Origin: Lycium barbarum | Taxonomy: Eukaryota > Streptophyta > Magnoliopsida > Solanales > Solanaceae | Assembly: GCF_019175385.1 (NCBI RefSeq) | Contig: NC_083340.1 | Location: forward strand, 13,404,336 to 13,468,335 | Direction: 5' to 3' | Length of the DNA: 64,000 nucleotides | Shown here: piece after piece, positions 26,101 through 37,800 of the stretch | How positions within the stretch are numbered: position 1 is the first letter of the stretch | Layout: every line of letters starts with the position of its first letter | Notes under the pieces: model-generated | The model's input: only the letters and a program-made list of their open reading frames with translations | What the model was told of the DNA's origin: nothing | Databases searched by the model: none | Translations under genes and position numbers: made by a program

Positions 26101-26885
26101 CACCTCAAATGCAGGCTTTTTCAGCTCAGAGAATAAATAAATTGGTTCTTCCTTTGCAGCAAATTTCTCAAGTGAATTCTTCACGATTTCATTTATGCAA
26201 TCAAAGTAGAAGGATAACGATCCGTGAGTCCTTATATGAGCTGTTGTTATTCGACGAAGACGCTTGTCTTCTTGGTTTGAAGCTGTACCAACTGAGCTTG
26301 ATTTTCCTCTGTCAAAATTATCATCATCCATAAAGATTTTCTTACATATTTCTGGTTTTGTCACGATTATGCTTGGCGATCCAAACATGTATGCCTTGTA
26401 CATCCCTACTGGCCCGAACCTTCAACGAAGATTATTCAATTAGTTGCATATCAATGGAAGAAAATTAAAAAAAAAAAAAATTGAATATCAAGTATAACGT
26501 CAGCGACCAGAGGAGGATCCAGAATTTCAATTCTATAGGTTCAGGAAGCAGTGAACCAATCACCTTGGTTGAGTTCTCGGTTCGTAGTTCAATATTTTCA
26601 ACAATATCAATGGATTTAACACAAATAAATCGAGGTCTGGGCTAAAACTTACCTAGTAACAAAGTAAGATACAAATGAGCATGGATTTCCAGTTGATTTG
26701 AAACTTTTGAAGAAAAGAATCATGTTGCCAATGAATGGCCAACCCATGTCACCTGGAGGCAATCGGTATTTCCTTGAACTAAATTTGATTGTATAAAACC
26801 ACCCATTTACATTCTTCAGCATACTACAAAGGGTTAAAATCCCTACTCCTAAAGCTGTGTACAAGAACACTGAATCCAACTCCAT
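23141..26885 (-). CDS. Cytochrome P450, CYP88 family, gene 1 (8 exons, 478 aa)
   Basis: Exons: 26885-26653, 26419-25960, 25358-25092, 24574-24485, 24352-24277, 23798-23692, 23474-23353, 23222-23141. All introns are GT-AG and the frame is open throughout. It encodes a haem-thiolate monooxygenase, probably ER-anchored through the hydrophobic residues ~4-22, followed by the hinge LPPGDMGWPFIGN. Motifs: I-helix FAGYES, K-helix ETLR, PERF-region FNPSRW, and haem loop FGVGPKMCPG, where Lys replaces the usual Arg. The LPPGDMGWP start and FNPSRWD mark the CYP88 (ent-kaurenoic acid oxidase-like) family. MEL at 26885 was chosen because it aligns with gene 2; an in-frame ATG at 26945 is also open. Exon 2 is 24 bp shorter than in gene 2, losing about eight residues after FDRG. 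CYP88A acts in gibberellin synthesis; CYP88B/C act on Solanaceae steroids. Subfamily and substrate are undecided. Confidence 0.9.
23500..23650. repeat. MITE-like remnant in intron 6 of CYP88 gene 1
   Basis: The sequence runs from a GGGTTCAAAATTTTAATT block to GCTGGATCCGCCCCTG. It is of the same kind as the GGATCC-containing stretches at 26509-26640 and 32386-32560. Ends are not defined. Confidence 0.35.
24002..24184. mobile_element. hAT MITE in intron 5 of CYP88 gene 1
   Basis: 183 bp with inverted ends CAGTGGCGGA...TTCGCCACTG and a perfect 8-bp duplication AGTGTATC at 23994-24001 and 24185-24192. Both are hallmarks of hAT elements. Confidence 0.9.
24830..25044. mobile_element. Stowaway-like MITE in intron 3 of CYP88 gene 1
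   Basis: 215 bp beginning CTCCCTCCGTTTCAATTG and ending AAAACGGAGGGAG, flanked by TA at 24828-24829 and 25045-25046, as in Tc1/mariner Stowaway elements. Confidence 0.9.
26509..26640. repeat. MITE-like remnant in intron 1 of CYP88 gene 1
   Basis: AGAGGAGGATCCAGAATTTC and what follows resembles other GGATCC-anchored fragments in the window. Boundaries are unclear. Confidence 0.35.
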
Positions 26886-27111
26886 CTTTACACACTGCAG
26901 AACACCTTTGAGAAGTTTGTTGTTATAATACGTAGCCTTCTTCAAGGTCAGTATCTTTTAAAATATGAATTCATGTTTAGAACGAGATCTACCCTCCGTC
27001 CCAATTTTTATGAGGGTTGACGTATTAGGGGATGAAACAACAACTCTTTCTTTGATTGTAGTTTGTCGGACATAAAATAACTTCAAAATATCTTTCCCAA
27101 AATAACTTATA
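26886..27111 (-). promoter_or_regulatory. Proximal upstream region of CYP88 gene 1
   Basis: Read on the minus strand, the last 60 bp before the ATG (AACAACAAACTTCTCAAAGG and GTAAAGATGGAG) resemble the leaders of gene 2 and of the two relics at 53.5 and 56.0 kb. This supports a shared promoter origin. A clear TATA box is not obvious: GTATTATAA at about 26930 is the best match. Confidence 0.45.
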
Positions 27112-27346
27112 CTCTCTCCGTCTCAATTTATATGGCAAACTTTTCTTTTTAGTTAATCCCAAAAAAATGACACATTTCTATATTTATTAAATTAGCTTTA
27201 AATTTATCTTTTCACATTTAATGAAATGATTTCTAGCCACACAATTTTTTATGATTTGTTTTAGACTACATGTTTCAAAAATATTTCTTTATTTCTTAAA
27301 TTTCATGCCAAGTTAAACACCTTCATATAAAATGGGATAGAGGGAG
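27112..27346. mobile_element. Stowaway-like MITE upstream of CYP88 gene 1
   Basis: 235 bp from CTCTCTCCGTCTCAATTTAT to ATGGGATAGAGGGAG with TA at 27110-27111 and 27347-27348. It lies 227 bp before the start codon, inside the likely promoter. Confidence 0.85.
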
Positions 27347-27605
27347 TAATAAAAAGTAGTTTGTCGTTTACCAAACACGTCAACTGTTTGTCATCAATTT
27401 CAATGCTTCTATCCAAACTCATAACTCTTTTATAAATCAGTTTCAACTCTTAAAATGTTTTTCAGCACTTAAAATTTATCAGCTATTTACATCCGCTAAT
27501 TCAAACGAACTCTAAGTATATTTAAGTGCTAAAAATTTATGGTATGCAAATTCATGATATACATCTATCTTTTGATGGGATAGTAGTCACAGAAGATGCC
27601 AACAA

Positions 27606-27645
27606 ATGCTCTGTGTTTTTCCAGCGCCCATACTCATTTAATAAA
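27606..27645 (-). promoter_or_regulatory. Conserved promoter block shared with CYP88 relics
   Basis: On the minus strand, ATTAAATGAGTATGG then CTGGAAAA and TTGGCATCT resembles ATTAAATGAG(T/C)ATGG...GGAAAAC...GGTG(A/G)CATCT in the relics at 53356 and 55571. Spacing to the gene 1 start is increased by the Stowaway insertion. Confidence 0.5.
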
Positions 27646-27827
27646 ATTTGTACACATATTATATGTCCATACTTCTGGAATCGTATCAATATTTGGTAGT
27701 AACATTCAAGATAAGATGTCTTTTTAAAAATGAGTTTAAAATTATGGACTTAAAATTTTCTAGACAATTAAATCATGCAAGACTTATTTTATTGATTTAC
27801 ATTCTTCTTGAGGCACATCTCCAAATA

Positions 27828-27830
<3 letters not shown>

Positions 27831-27860
<30 letters not shown>
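27831..27860. repeat. (AT)15 microsatellite
   Basis: Uninterrupted AT dinucleotide run, preceded by TCT. Confidence 0.95.
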
Positions 27861-27866
<6 letters not shown>

Positions 27867-29164
27867 GAGACATAGGTCCGATGATATGACGCTCTCTAAG
27901 ACAAGAAAACACATTTATCTTTTTCCTCAATTGTTTGCCTTTTAAAAAATTAAAAAAAAAAACTTTTTCCCAATTTATTGTTAATTATGTTCGACTGAAA
28001 AATTAAAAGGCACTGCAGCAACCGGCTTGATTGCAGCTATTCTAATAGACACTCCATGAAACCCTTAGAGTTGCACCTGTTCCAATTGACACCTTTTACC
28101 TCTCTTAATTACATGTAACGGCAAATATCTATATTCCGCCACAATTACGATAAAGTTACCAAAGGGCTTGTGATTTACAAGTGCAAGCTAATGGTGCAAG
28201 TGATTTCAATAAATATCACTGCCTAGGAGAGAAGATGGACGGACTTGAAAATGAATATGTATGATTTTCAAGCTTAAAAAGGTGTGTTATCAAACTTGTG
28301 GCCTAATTATCTCGACCAGTCATTCTTTGATGTATCAGATTGTTTCCCTAGATAAGGTTATTTTATGATGAACGCCACAAATCCTTTTTTTTTTTTTTGG
28401 TTTCCATCCGACGCCCGATATTCGTATTGAAGCTTGACTAACTCGGATTCGTGCCGGCTAGAGCCATGGGGGAAGCACCGTGTACCAAAAGAAAGCAAAA
28501 ACTTTCTAAAGTAATCATCTTCTTTCCACTTTAGTCACAAGCTTAATTGTGTAATTTGCACAAATAAGAACTTAACGGCTAGCTTTATCATTTATCCTTT
28601 TCTCCAATATTTTTATCCTCTTTTTAAAGGCTCTAAACAACAATGTTTCTCAAATTCTCTTCCAAGTAACATCGTTTCTGGGGGATATTTGATATAATAT
28701 TGATAAAATTATTTGGTGTGAAAAAATTACTATCCTAAAAGATAGTTTCCTGGCAATACCTAGCCTATATTTATTCAAAATTTTCATAAGAATCTCTTAT
28801 ACGATTTTACTCCATTGAATTATTTTTAAATTTCCTACAACATGTGTGACTTCTTAGTTTTTTTCACCTGTTTTATAGTTTACAATTATTTTTACTGGCT
28901 TACCAGTTTTAGACTATAGTTAGCCATAGAATCAAAGTTATGTTTCTTCAACATTCAAGTGACTTCGAATTGTAGGTTCTACAGTTTACAAACAGAGAGA
29001 AGGGGTACGAGGTGGGGTGTATTTTTATCGTGACACAACAAATTGTATTACGTACTATAGTTTAACAATTAATATTGAGATAAAATATGCTACTATGGAG
29101 TTAGATATATAGTATTAGCCCTTCTATCTCGATTAATCTATGAAAAGATTATGTCTACTCAAAA
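27861..29164. other. AT-rich intergenic, possible Helitron body
   Basis: No gene is seen. If the hairpin at 29165 is a Helitron 3' end, the TCTATATAT at 27828 followed by AAAAGAGAG is a candidate 5' end. 28380-28500 (poly-T then a GC-richer TTTCCATCCGACGCCCG stretch) looks like an antisense retroposon fragment, not identified. Confidence 0.35.
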
Positions 29165-29192
29165 CCGCGCGAAGCGCGGGTGCATTTACTAG
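29165..29192 (+). mobile_element. Helitron-like 3' terminus
   Basis: The perfect hairpin CCGCGC-GAA-GCGCGG is followed 9 bases later by CTAG, the layout of a Helitron 3' end. Against it, the next base is G rather than the T expected from insertion between A and T. Confidence 0.45.
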
Positions 29193-31975
29193 GGAATTTA
29201 TAAAGTTTGCTATATCACATTTTTTTTGTTCAAGCGCTTACTAAGTCTATTTGCGATATTGAATTTTAAATAAGTATGTTTCAATAAAAAAAAAATCATT
29301 CCAGCCAATATTAAAAATATTATCGAAAATAATTTCCGGAAATTAACCTCCATCTCACCAAACACCACGAGGCAAGATTTGAGAATCACTGTTTTAAAAG
29401 TATTAAACAAAAAATGCCTGACAAGCAAAATTTTATAATCAATAGAAAAATGTACTCGATGTGATACTGAAAGAGTTATGAAGCTTGTGTCATATACATA
29501 AAAAATGCTAGCGCACGCATTTTTTGACTATATAGCATCATACATGGAGGTCTTGGAAATGTTAATTTATGTTTTGCTTCAAATTCATTGATAATGCTTA
29601 TTTTACATCGATAAGTTCAATTACTTTGGACCCCTTCACCCGACCACCATTACGTGGATTTGGAAGTCTATGATATAACTAAAATTAAACAATTCTATCC
29701 ATCTTACAAATCGTGGTGGAATAAAATATAATTCTAATAATATTTAAGTTCCCAATAAAATTGAGGCGAATGGGTAAGGCTGATTGGTGCTAGAGATTTA
29801 GATGAGAGACCTATCACGAATGAAAGTAGCTAGGACTTATTTGTAACTAATAAATTTGACCGCACGGAAAAATTAAATTAAACAATTTTCTTTTTATGAA
29901 TTTAGTCAAGATAAAAGGATACAAAATTTCATATGTTTGAATATAAAATTTAATTCCGTAAATTGAGTAAACTACATATATACCTATTTTTGGTTAGCTT
30001 CAACACTCTTCATAAAACTCATTTCATAGTAGATCAGACAATATTATTCATAATGTGAAGACGATAAAAATCGACATTAAGCCCAAAACATATGTACTTA
30101 CTTTATATTATGTCAAGCTAAACAAAAAGAAAAAGAAAGAAAGATAAAAAAGCTTCACTGAAATTATTATGCTTGGATTCATAGTTCGTCAAAACCTGAA
30201 GTTAAAAGGAATGAACATATTACAAAAGTTAATCATGTGTGATTTATAATTTTCAATAATAAAAAATAGCAGATAATCAACGAGTCACATATGTGATGCA
30301 GAACCCTAAGTTATAAGCCTGAAAATTCAGATACATCAGTGTGGTAACATTTATTTGATACATAATATATTTATCGATAAAGGGCAGAAGAAACTGAAAC
30401 ATATTTAATTGTATCATAAGTTCCCAGGCTTTTGAGTTTGTGCCTGAAATATCTTTGGGTTAATCTAATAAAATATTTTCGGGATAAAGTATGCTTTGAA
30501 ATACTATGACATACCGTGTTGGTCCAGTTCAAGAGATGTACAAATCAATGCTCGTATAATTGATTTGTTTGTCACAGCCAATAGTGCTATCCCTGACGAT
30601 AAGCAATATAAAGGACTTACTGATGTCGATAAAATTTCTTTCCATGCATCATGTACTCTTCTCTCCAATTAGTTGTATAATCCTTTAGATTTATGCAGTT
30701 GACAACTTGACATCCTCTCCTTCAAACACTAAATGTCATTAAAACTGCTAATGTTGTTGGGTGATCTAAATGGAAGAAAAACTAAAATTGATTATATCTT
30801 CATGTTGTTAAAATATTGAGTTTAAAGTGACTTAAAAAAATAACAGTAAAATCACATTATTTCAGATTTACAAACGGCAAAAAATAAATAATATCACTCT
30901 CTTAAATTATTGGAACAACAAAAGAATACAATAGCACTCTTATGATCATATGCAAGAATTTAGTTTGATGACCGAATTCAAGTGGCATATTGATGCAACC
31001 ATCTTCATTACATCTTAAATGATAGAAGAATTCTCATGCTCTATTAATTATGAATAGAAAATTGTTAGTGACTTTATTAGGGAAAACAAAAGAAAGCAAA
31101 CGGATGTTAATAGCTTAATTAGCAGGAAAACGGTAGTTTAGACCTTTATAATGTAATAAACATATGCTGGCCTTAAATATACAGGCTTAGTGATTGTTAA
31201 AATAGCTCCAGACCCAGCACGTCAATTATCATTTTCAATTTTGTCATTACTCTCATTTCAACCCACTAAATCCTATAATTAAGATATAATTAGAGTTTTT
31301 CATTTTAAAATTAGAGAAAAGACAAAAAAAAAATGAGAAAAAAAATAAATAGAAATGATAATCATAGAAAGGTGTCACATCACCTTATTTATGTCTAGCT
31401 TTATATTATATATAGATTTAAAAAAATATCTTTTCTCTTCTGTATATAATACTTATTAAAATAACCTGACCCCTAATTTTAAGTATTTCCGCTTCATATC
31501 ATGTTTTGAGACTTAGAGATCATCGAGATCGACCATCCTCTCTCTAGTCACTAAGGAACATAATAAAATGCTCACGAGACTTCCCAATATGGGAGAAGTT
31601 TAAAAGGTAATTTTTTGTATGTCGATGCGCACTAACCCAAAAAAAAGGTCTCCTCTATCTTGTAAAGCCTGATGGCTTTCCGAATTCATTTTATATGAAA
31701 AATATTATTGGAATTTCAAAAAACTTTCAGCTAGTCAGCTAATTTTTTTTTTTTTTTTGGCTGAAAGTGCGATCCCAGCCTCCGTTCCATCAATACTACT
31801 TTGCGTGCTTCAATGTAGATTTTCTTTTTCTTAACAACAAACATCACTTCAGGTCAAACTAACCTTCAATGTGTTGGCATAATCCGCTACCCCAGCCTGT
31901 ATATAGTAATATAGATGATCGAGATCTTAGTACACAGAACACATGGGAACATAGACTTGACCTCCAATAGATATC
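29193..31975. other. AT-rich intergenic, nothing recognised
   Basis: It contains only short open frames without domains, poly-T/poly-A runs (for example 31742-31759) and no clear repeat pair. Confidence 0.5.
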
Positions 31976-32920
31976 GAGAAAACGATCAAAATGGTCCTTA
32001 ACTTATGAGGGTTGGACTGTTTTAGTCCTTCATACGTACCCCGTAATTAAAATGGTCCCTAATATATGAAAAAAGATCAATTTAGTCCTTCGTATATACC
32101 ACTTAACTGAAATAGTCCTTGATGTATGAAAAGTGAACATTTTAGTTTTAGATATACCACACAACCAAATAGTCCTTAATGTATAAAAAAAATGATTTTT
32201 TAGTCCTAAACCTTAAAAGTAACGGTGCAAGTAAAAATATGTTTAAGTTTAACTAGTAACTCACTTGAGTTGTATAAAAATATAAAAATGGAAGTGAAAC
32301 CTTCCGGTCATAACCAAATCTTATATGGTTGGTTACCTGCAGTGTTTTAAAAGGCGGAGCGTTTTACTTAGCACAGGGCGAGCAGAAGCGGATCCAAGAT
32401 TTGAAACTTGTGGATTCCCAGCTAGCAGTGTCTGTTGTTACCGGGTTCTCTGCTCAAATTTCTTATATATTTGAATGGTTTCACATTATAAACACAAGGT
32501 TCGGAAAAAAGTTGTGGGTTCCCACAAACCCACACCCAATAGTGTGGATCCGCCCCTGGGGCGAGGCGCTAACCCGAGGCTGGGGGCGTAAGCCCCATGG
32601 ATCTTTAAAGTTTTAATTTACAATGTAGTAAAATAGTATAATATCAAAAAAAAAAAATTATAAATGATACATTAATAGTTTTAAAAAATAAAAAACATGA
32701 TTAAAGAAACTCATAGAAAACAAAACTTCTCACATGATTATACAAGTATAAATAATGTAATGATATAAAAGTTATTATCAAATGCAAATCAACTCTAACG
32801 TCTTAAATTTCAAACAATTAACGAATCAAATTAAAATACTCTCCGTACAAATAAGAACGTTTTTCTAATAACGGTCACATTTCCCCACAATTCTCCGCGC
32901 GTAAGATCACACTCAGTCCC

Positions 32921-34801
32921 ATGGGAACTCCGGCGAGGCCGGAAATGGCGCGTCCGACTGAGAATCACAATCCTCGGGCCACTGCGAGTAATGAAAACAA
33001 ATCAATTCACGGAAAAGACAATTATGCCAAAGTAATTCAAACCAATCCTACTCCAATCCCTAACAAAAAGCATGGAAACCCTGATGTGAAAGCTCTATAT
33101 GCAAATCACGACGGGAAGACGGCTGTGCTATTCAAAACAAGGGAATTCTATGGAGTCATGGCGGAAGAATGTAAACTTACACTTGTGGGCAAATTTATTA
33201 AAACTCGACCTCAAATTGATAAGATCAAAACCCGATTCTCAAAGAAGATTACAGTTCGAGGTAAGGTCCAAATTGGGGTTTTCGATTATCGTACTGTTTT
33301 CTTAGATTTTGATAATGAGATCGATTGTAAATCGGTCTGGTATAAGAGGTCGGTCGAAATCGAAGGGCAGGTGATGTGGTTGGAGAAGTGGTCATCGGAT
33401 TTTAGACCGGAGGATGATTCCACGATTGTACCAATATGGGTGTTGCTACCGGAACTGCCATTCCATTGCCACTCATGGCATTACATCAAACAGATTGTTG
33501 CACCTCTAGGAACCCCTTTAATGTTGGACTTAGCTACCGAGAATAGAACAAGGCCTAGCATGGCAAAAGTGAGAGTAGAGATTGACTTGACTAAGCCTAA
33601 ATTGAATTTTATCTGGATAGGATCTGAGGATGAGACTTGTCCAAGAAAAGGGTTCACACAAAAACTAGAATATGAAAACCTTCCTAAATTTCGCACTAAC
33701 TGTAAGATCCTGAGGCATTCTATCCTACAATGTAGGAGGGTGGAGCAAAAGAAAAATGAAGAAAAAGAGGTGTATGGGAATCCAAATACTGATAAAACAG
33801 AAACAAACGAAAAGGAACAAAGGAGGAGGAGAAAAAGAATGGTAATGGAAACAAAGGTGTGAATGAAGGGAAAGGTGAAAAGACTGCGGGAAAGAACCAG
33901 GCAAAAGACAATGATCAACATTAAGAGAGTGAGAACAAACAAGAGGTGAATCAGCAGGAGGAAAAGATACAGTTTACAGCTGGTACAACACAACAAAGAA
34001 GGAATATGAAAAAAGGAACAAAAAAGAAGAAGTACAAAGAAAAAAGAATGCCAAAAAAGAAAAATGTTGTGCTGCTGTCAGCTGCATTGCCACAGAACAT
34101 TACCAGGAAAAAAAGAAAGACTATAGATGAGGAGGTAGGCACACATGAGGAAGGGGAGAAGAATGTTATGGAAAACCAAGCTACTAAAGGTGACAACTAT
34201 GAGAAAGATAGTCAAAAGAATAGCAAAAAAGATGGAAAAAAAAGAGCAAGAACAAAAGAAACATGAAAAAGGTGCTAATAGTGGAGAACCAACTGAACAG
34301 GAGAACAAGGAAGAAGGGGAGGATGAACAGAAAAACAACAACAATGAGGAAGTGCAGAGCAAAAGAAATAGAGAAGAAGGGGGTGAAACTTCTGATATCC
34401 TACCAATGGAAAGCAACAATATGAAGTCCATTGATCTATTTGTGGAGTTAAATTGCGAGCAGAATGACCAAACTGAACAGACCCAAGGTGAAAATCAAGA
34501 GAGGGATGAGCAACAATCTTTACAATCCAGGACACATAGTAGTAACAACGAGCAAAACCAAAACAGTGAGGAGAACAACAGTAGAAGAAGTAGAAGCAGG
34601 CAAAGAAGTAAAACAAGGAAACAGAAGGTTGATAACAATGACCAAGAACTCGACAAGGAGGATCATGAGAAGGGTAAGGAGGATATTCCAAAAGGGGGAA
34701 GCAGAAATCAAAAAGGAGGAAAAAAAGATAATGACAAGGCTATTTATACTTTCAAAAGTAAGAATAGTACTCAAAAATCTACACCTACTAATTTCCAATG
34801 A
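32921..34801 (+). pseudogene. LINE ORF1 (RNA-binding protein), broken
   Basis: The first 313 codons (32921-33862) are open. About residues 65-250 form the DUF4283-type domain found in plant LINE ORF1. It is followed by a zinc-knuckle segment near residue 265 in which the first Cys is Arg (FRTNCKILRHSILQC), so metal binding is probably lost. From about 33800 the frame shifts, a TAA follows near 33924, and the charged Lys/Glu/Asn-rich tail resumes in the original frame at 34145-34801. No function is expected. Confidence 0.8.
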
Positions 34802-37800
34802 TTAGTACTCTATTTTGGAATATTAGGGGGGTGAGATCCAAGAAAGCTATTCACAGACTCAAACTACTTGCTAGAATCAACAAAATGGTTTTTATTGCTA
34901 TATTTGAACCTTTTGTCGATAAGAGCAAAATAGAAGGTTACAAGAAGTTCCTTGGGTACCAGCACTGTGTTTCCAACTCTAATGGGAAAATTTGGTGTTT
35001 TGGAATTACATGGATCATACTGAATTGGTGGAGGATAATGAACAACATATCACTCTCAATATGAAGGATAACAATGATGACTCAGGTTCCTATATTACTG
35101 TTGTTTATGCAAAATGCACTGCTATAGAAATGAGAGATCTTTGGGACAGCATTGATAACATGAACAATACTATAGATTGCCCTTGGTGCATTGGGGGTGA
35201 CTTTAATGTTATCATGGACCCTGCTGAAAAAATGGGAGGTAAACATTACAGGGCTAATAAAAGTTTAGATTTTATCAGCACTATGGAAGCTTGTGGTCTT
35301 GTGGACCTTGGTTATAGTGGTCCCAACTTCACTTGGTGCAATAATAGAAGACGTAGTAAGAGGATATGGAAGAGACTAGATAGAATTATGATTAATGATC
35401 AATGGGCTCAATTTTTTAATCACAATGAAGTCAATCATCTGGCCAGAACTGGCTCTGATCATAGACCTTTGTTAATGAAATCTCACAAGGATCAACAACA
35501 GCACATCAAATACTTCGGATTTCTGAATTTTTGGTCCAAACAGCCTGATTTTCAGGAGGTAGTTCAACAAAGTTGGGATACCACTATCCAAAGGAATCCC
35601 ATGTGGATTCTGCAAAGTAAGTTGAAGACTTGAGTGCTAGACTTAGCCAATGGTCCAAAGAGAACATTGGGGATATTCATGAAGAAGTTGGCAATTGGGA
35701 AGCTAAGATGCTCATTCTAGAGGATATGGATTTGCAAAATAACAATGGACATCACATAGAGGAGCTCAACAAAGGCCATGTTGAGTATGTAAAATGGTTG
35801 GGAATGTAGGATAATCTTCTTAGACAGAAAACCAAGACTAATTGGTTTAAAGAAGGAGATTACAATTCAAAATACTTTCATAGTCTCTTAAGAGAAAGAA
35901 GAAGGAAGATGCAGATTCTCTCTATCAAAAATCATAGGGGAGCTTAGTTACAAGGGAAGGAAGAGATAGCAGATGTTGCTGTTAGACACTATAAAAACTT
36001 CTTCAATTTGAATCAGCCTGTTAAGGGTAATAATGTGCTGAATTGCATTCCTTCTATTATTAGCCCGGAGGAAAATCAAAACCTTACCAAAATGCCTGAT
36101 GAAGAGGAGATTAAGGGTGCAGTTTTTAGTATCAGCACTGAAAGCTGTGCTGGCCCAGATGGTTTCAATGGGATGTTCTATCAACAGTGTTGGAATATTA
36201 TTAAGAAGGAAGTCATTGACTTTGTGATGGAATTCTTTAAGGGAAAAGGGCTTACTAAGTTCTATACTCATACATGTCTGGCACTTATTCCTAAGATAGA
36301 CTCCCCTGCATCCTTTAATGATTTCAGACCTATCAGCTTAAGCAATGTATCTAACAAGATAATCTCTAAGATACTTGTTTCAAGACTGAACCCTCTTCTT
36401 GATAAGCTTGTTTCAAAAAATCAGAGTGGTTTTGTTGCTGGTAGATTGATCACAGAAAATGTCATGCTGGCCCAAGAGATTATCCATGATATATCAAAGC
36501 CTAATCAGGGAGGTAATATTGTAATAAAGATTGACATGGAAAAGGCATACGACAGGCTCTCGTGGTCCTTTCTTTTAAAGGTTCTGCACAGATTTGGTTT
36601 CAGTTCAAAGTGGATAGACCTTATCATGAAAACAATCTCCAATGTCTGGTATTCTGTATTGATCAATGGTGCAAGACATGGTTTTTTCCGATCCTCACAA
36701 GGCTTAAAACAGGGAGACCCCATATCTCCAGCACTTTTCATCCTAGCAGCTGAAGTTCTGTCAAGATCTTTAAACAACTTGCACAATGATAGCAAGTTCA
36801 TACCTTTTGCTATGCATTTGAAAGGGCCAAAGGTTAATCATCTGGCGTATGCAGATGACATTGTAATCTTTTCTAGCGGTAATTCTAGATCTGCTAATCT
36901 TATTAAGAGGCAAATATGCAAATATGAGAAGGCTTCAGGTCAAAAAGTCAATGAGGATAAGAGTTTCTTCTTTGTGGCAGCAAAAACCAGTCCATATAGA
37001 ATCAACAGGCTGAGACAATGCTTAGGATATATGGATAAGTCTTTTCCTTTCACTTATCTTGGATGTACCTTATACTCTGGAAGGAAGAAAGTGGAATATT
37101 TTGATGGCATGGTGACAAAAGTGGTGAAGAGATTAAATGGATGGCAAGGCAAAATGTTATCATATGGAGGAAAGACTGTTTTGATTAAAAGTGTTCTCCA
37201 ATCCTTGCCAACTTATACTCTATCAGCAATGAACCCTCCAAAAGGGACTTTGAAAATAATTGAGAAACATATGGCAAGATTCTTTTGGAGATCTTCCATC
37301 GAGAGAAGGAAGCACCATTGGAGTTCCTGGTCTAATTTGTGTCGTACAAAGGAGGAAGGTGGCATAGGTATAAGGAGCCTAATGGATATCTCTGACAATC
37401 TTGCAATTAAAAGATGGTGGAGATTGAGAACTAAGCAATCCCTGTGGGCAGATTACATGAAGAGCAAGTATTGCTCCTATAAGCATATTGCACAAAAAAA
37501 ATGGATTCATGGGAACTCACAAGAATGGAAAAGTTTGGTTTGGGCAAGAAGCAAAGCTGAAGTTCACATCAAATGGCATATCAACAGTGGTGATAGCAAT
37601 TTCTGGTGGGATATATGGACAGATCTTGGTCCCTTGGAAATTATCCCTAATATGCAATTAGATGGACTCTTATCTAATCTTAAAGTTAAAGATTTCATGG
37701 TGGACAGGAAATGGGATGCAAGAGTTCTTTCATGTATCCTCCCAATGCATATGGTTCAGAGTATTATGCACATTCAAATTGGACCACTTGATCAAGAGGA

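Noticed and set aside
26886..26945. Upstream in-frame ATG giving CYP88 gene 1 a 20-residue extension
   Set aside because: Gene 2 and the relic A leader all place the start at the ATGGAG site, and the extension is not membrane-anchor-like.
33481..34798. Minus-strand frames up to 171 residues, Phe/Ser/Leu-rich
   Set aside because: They are antisense shadows of the Lys/Glu-rich LINE ORF1.
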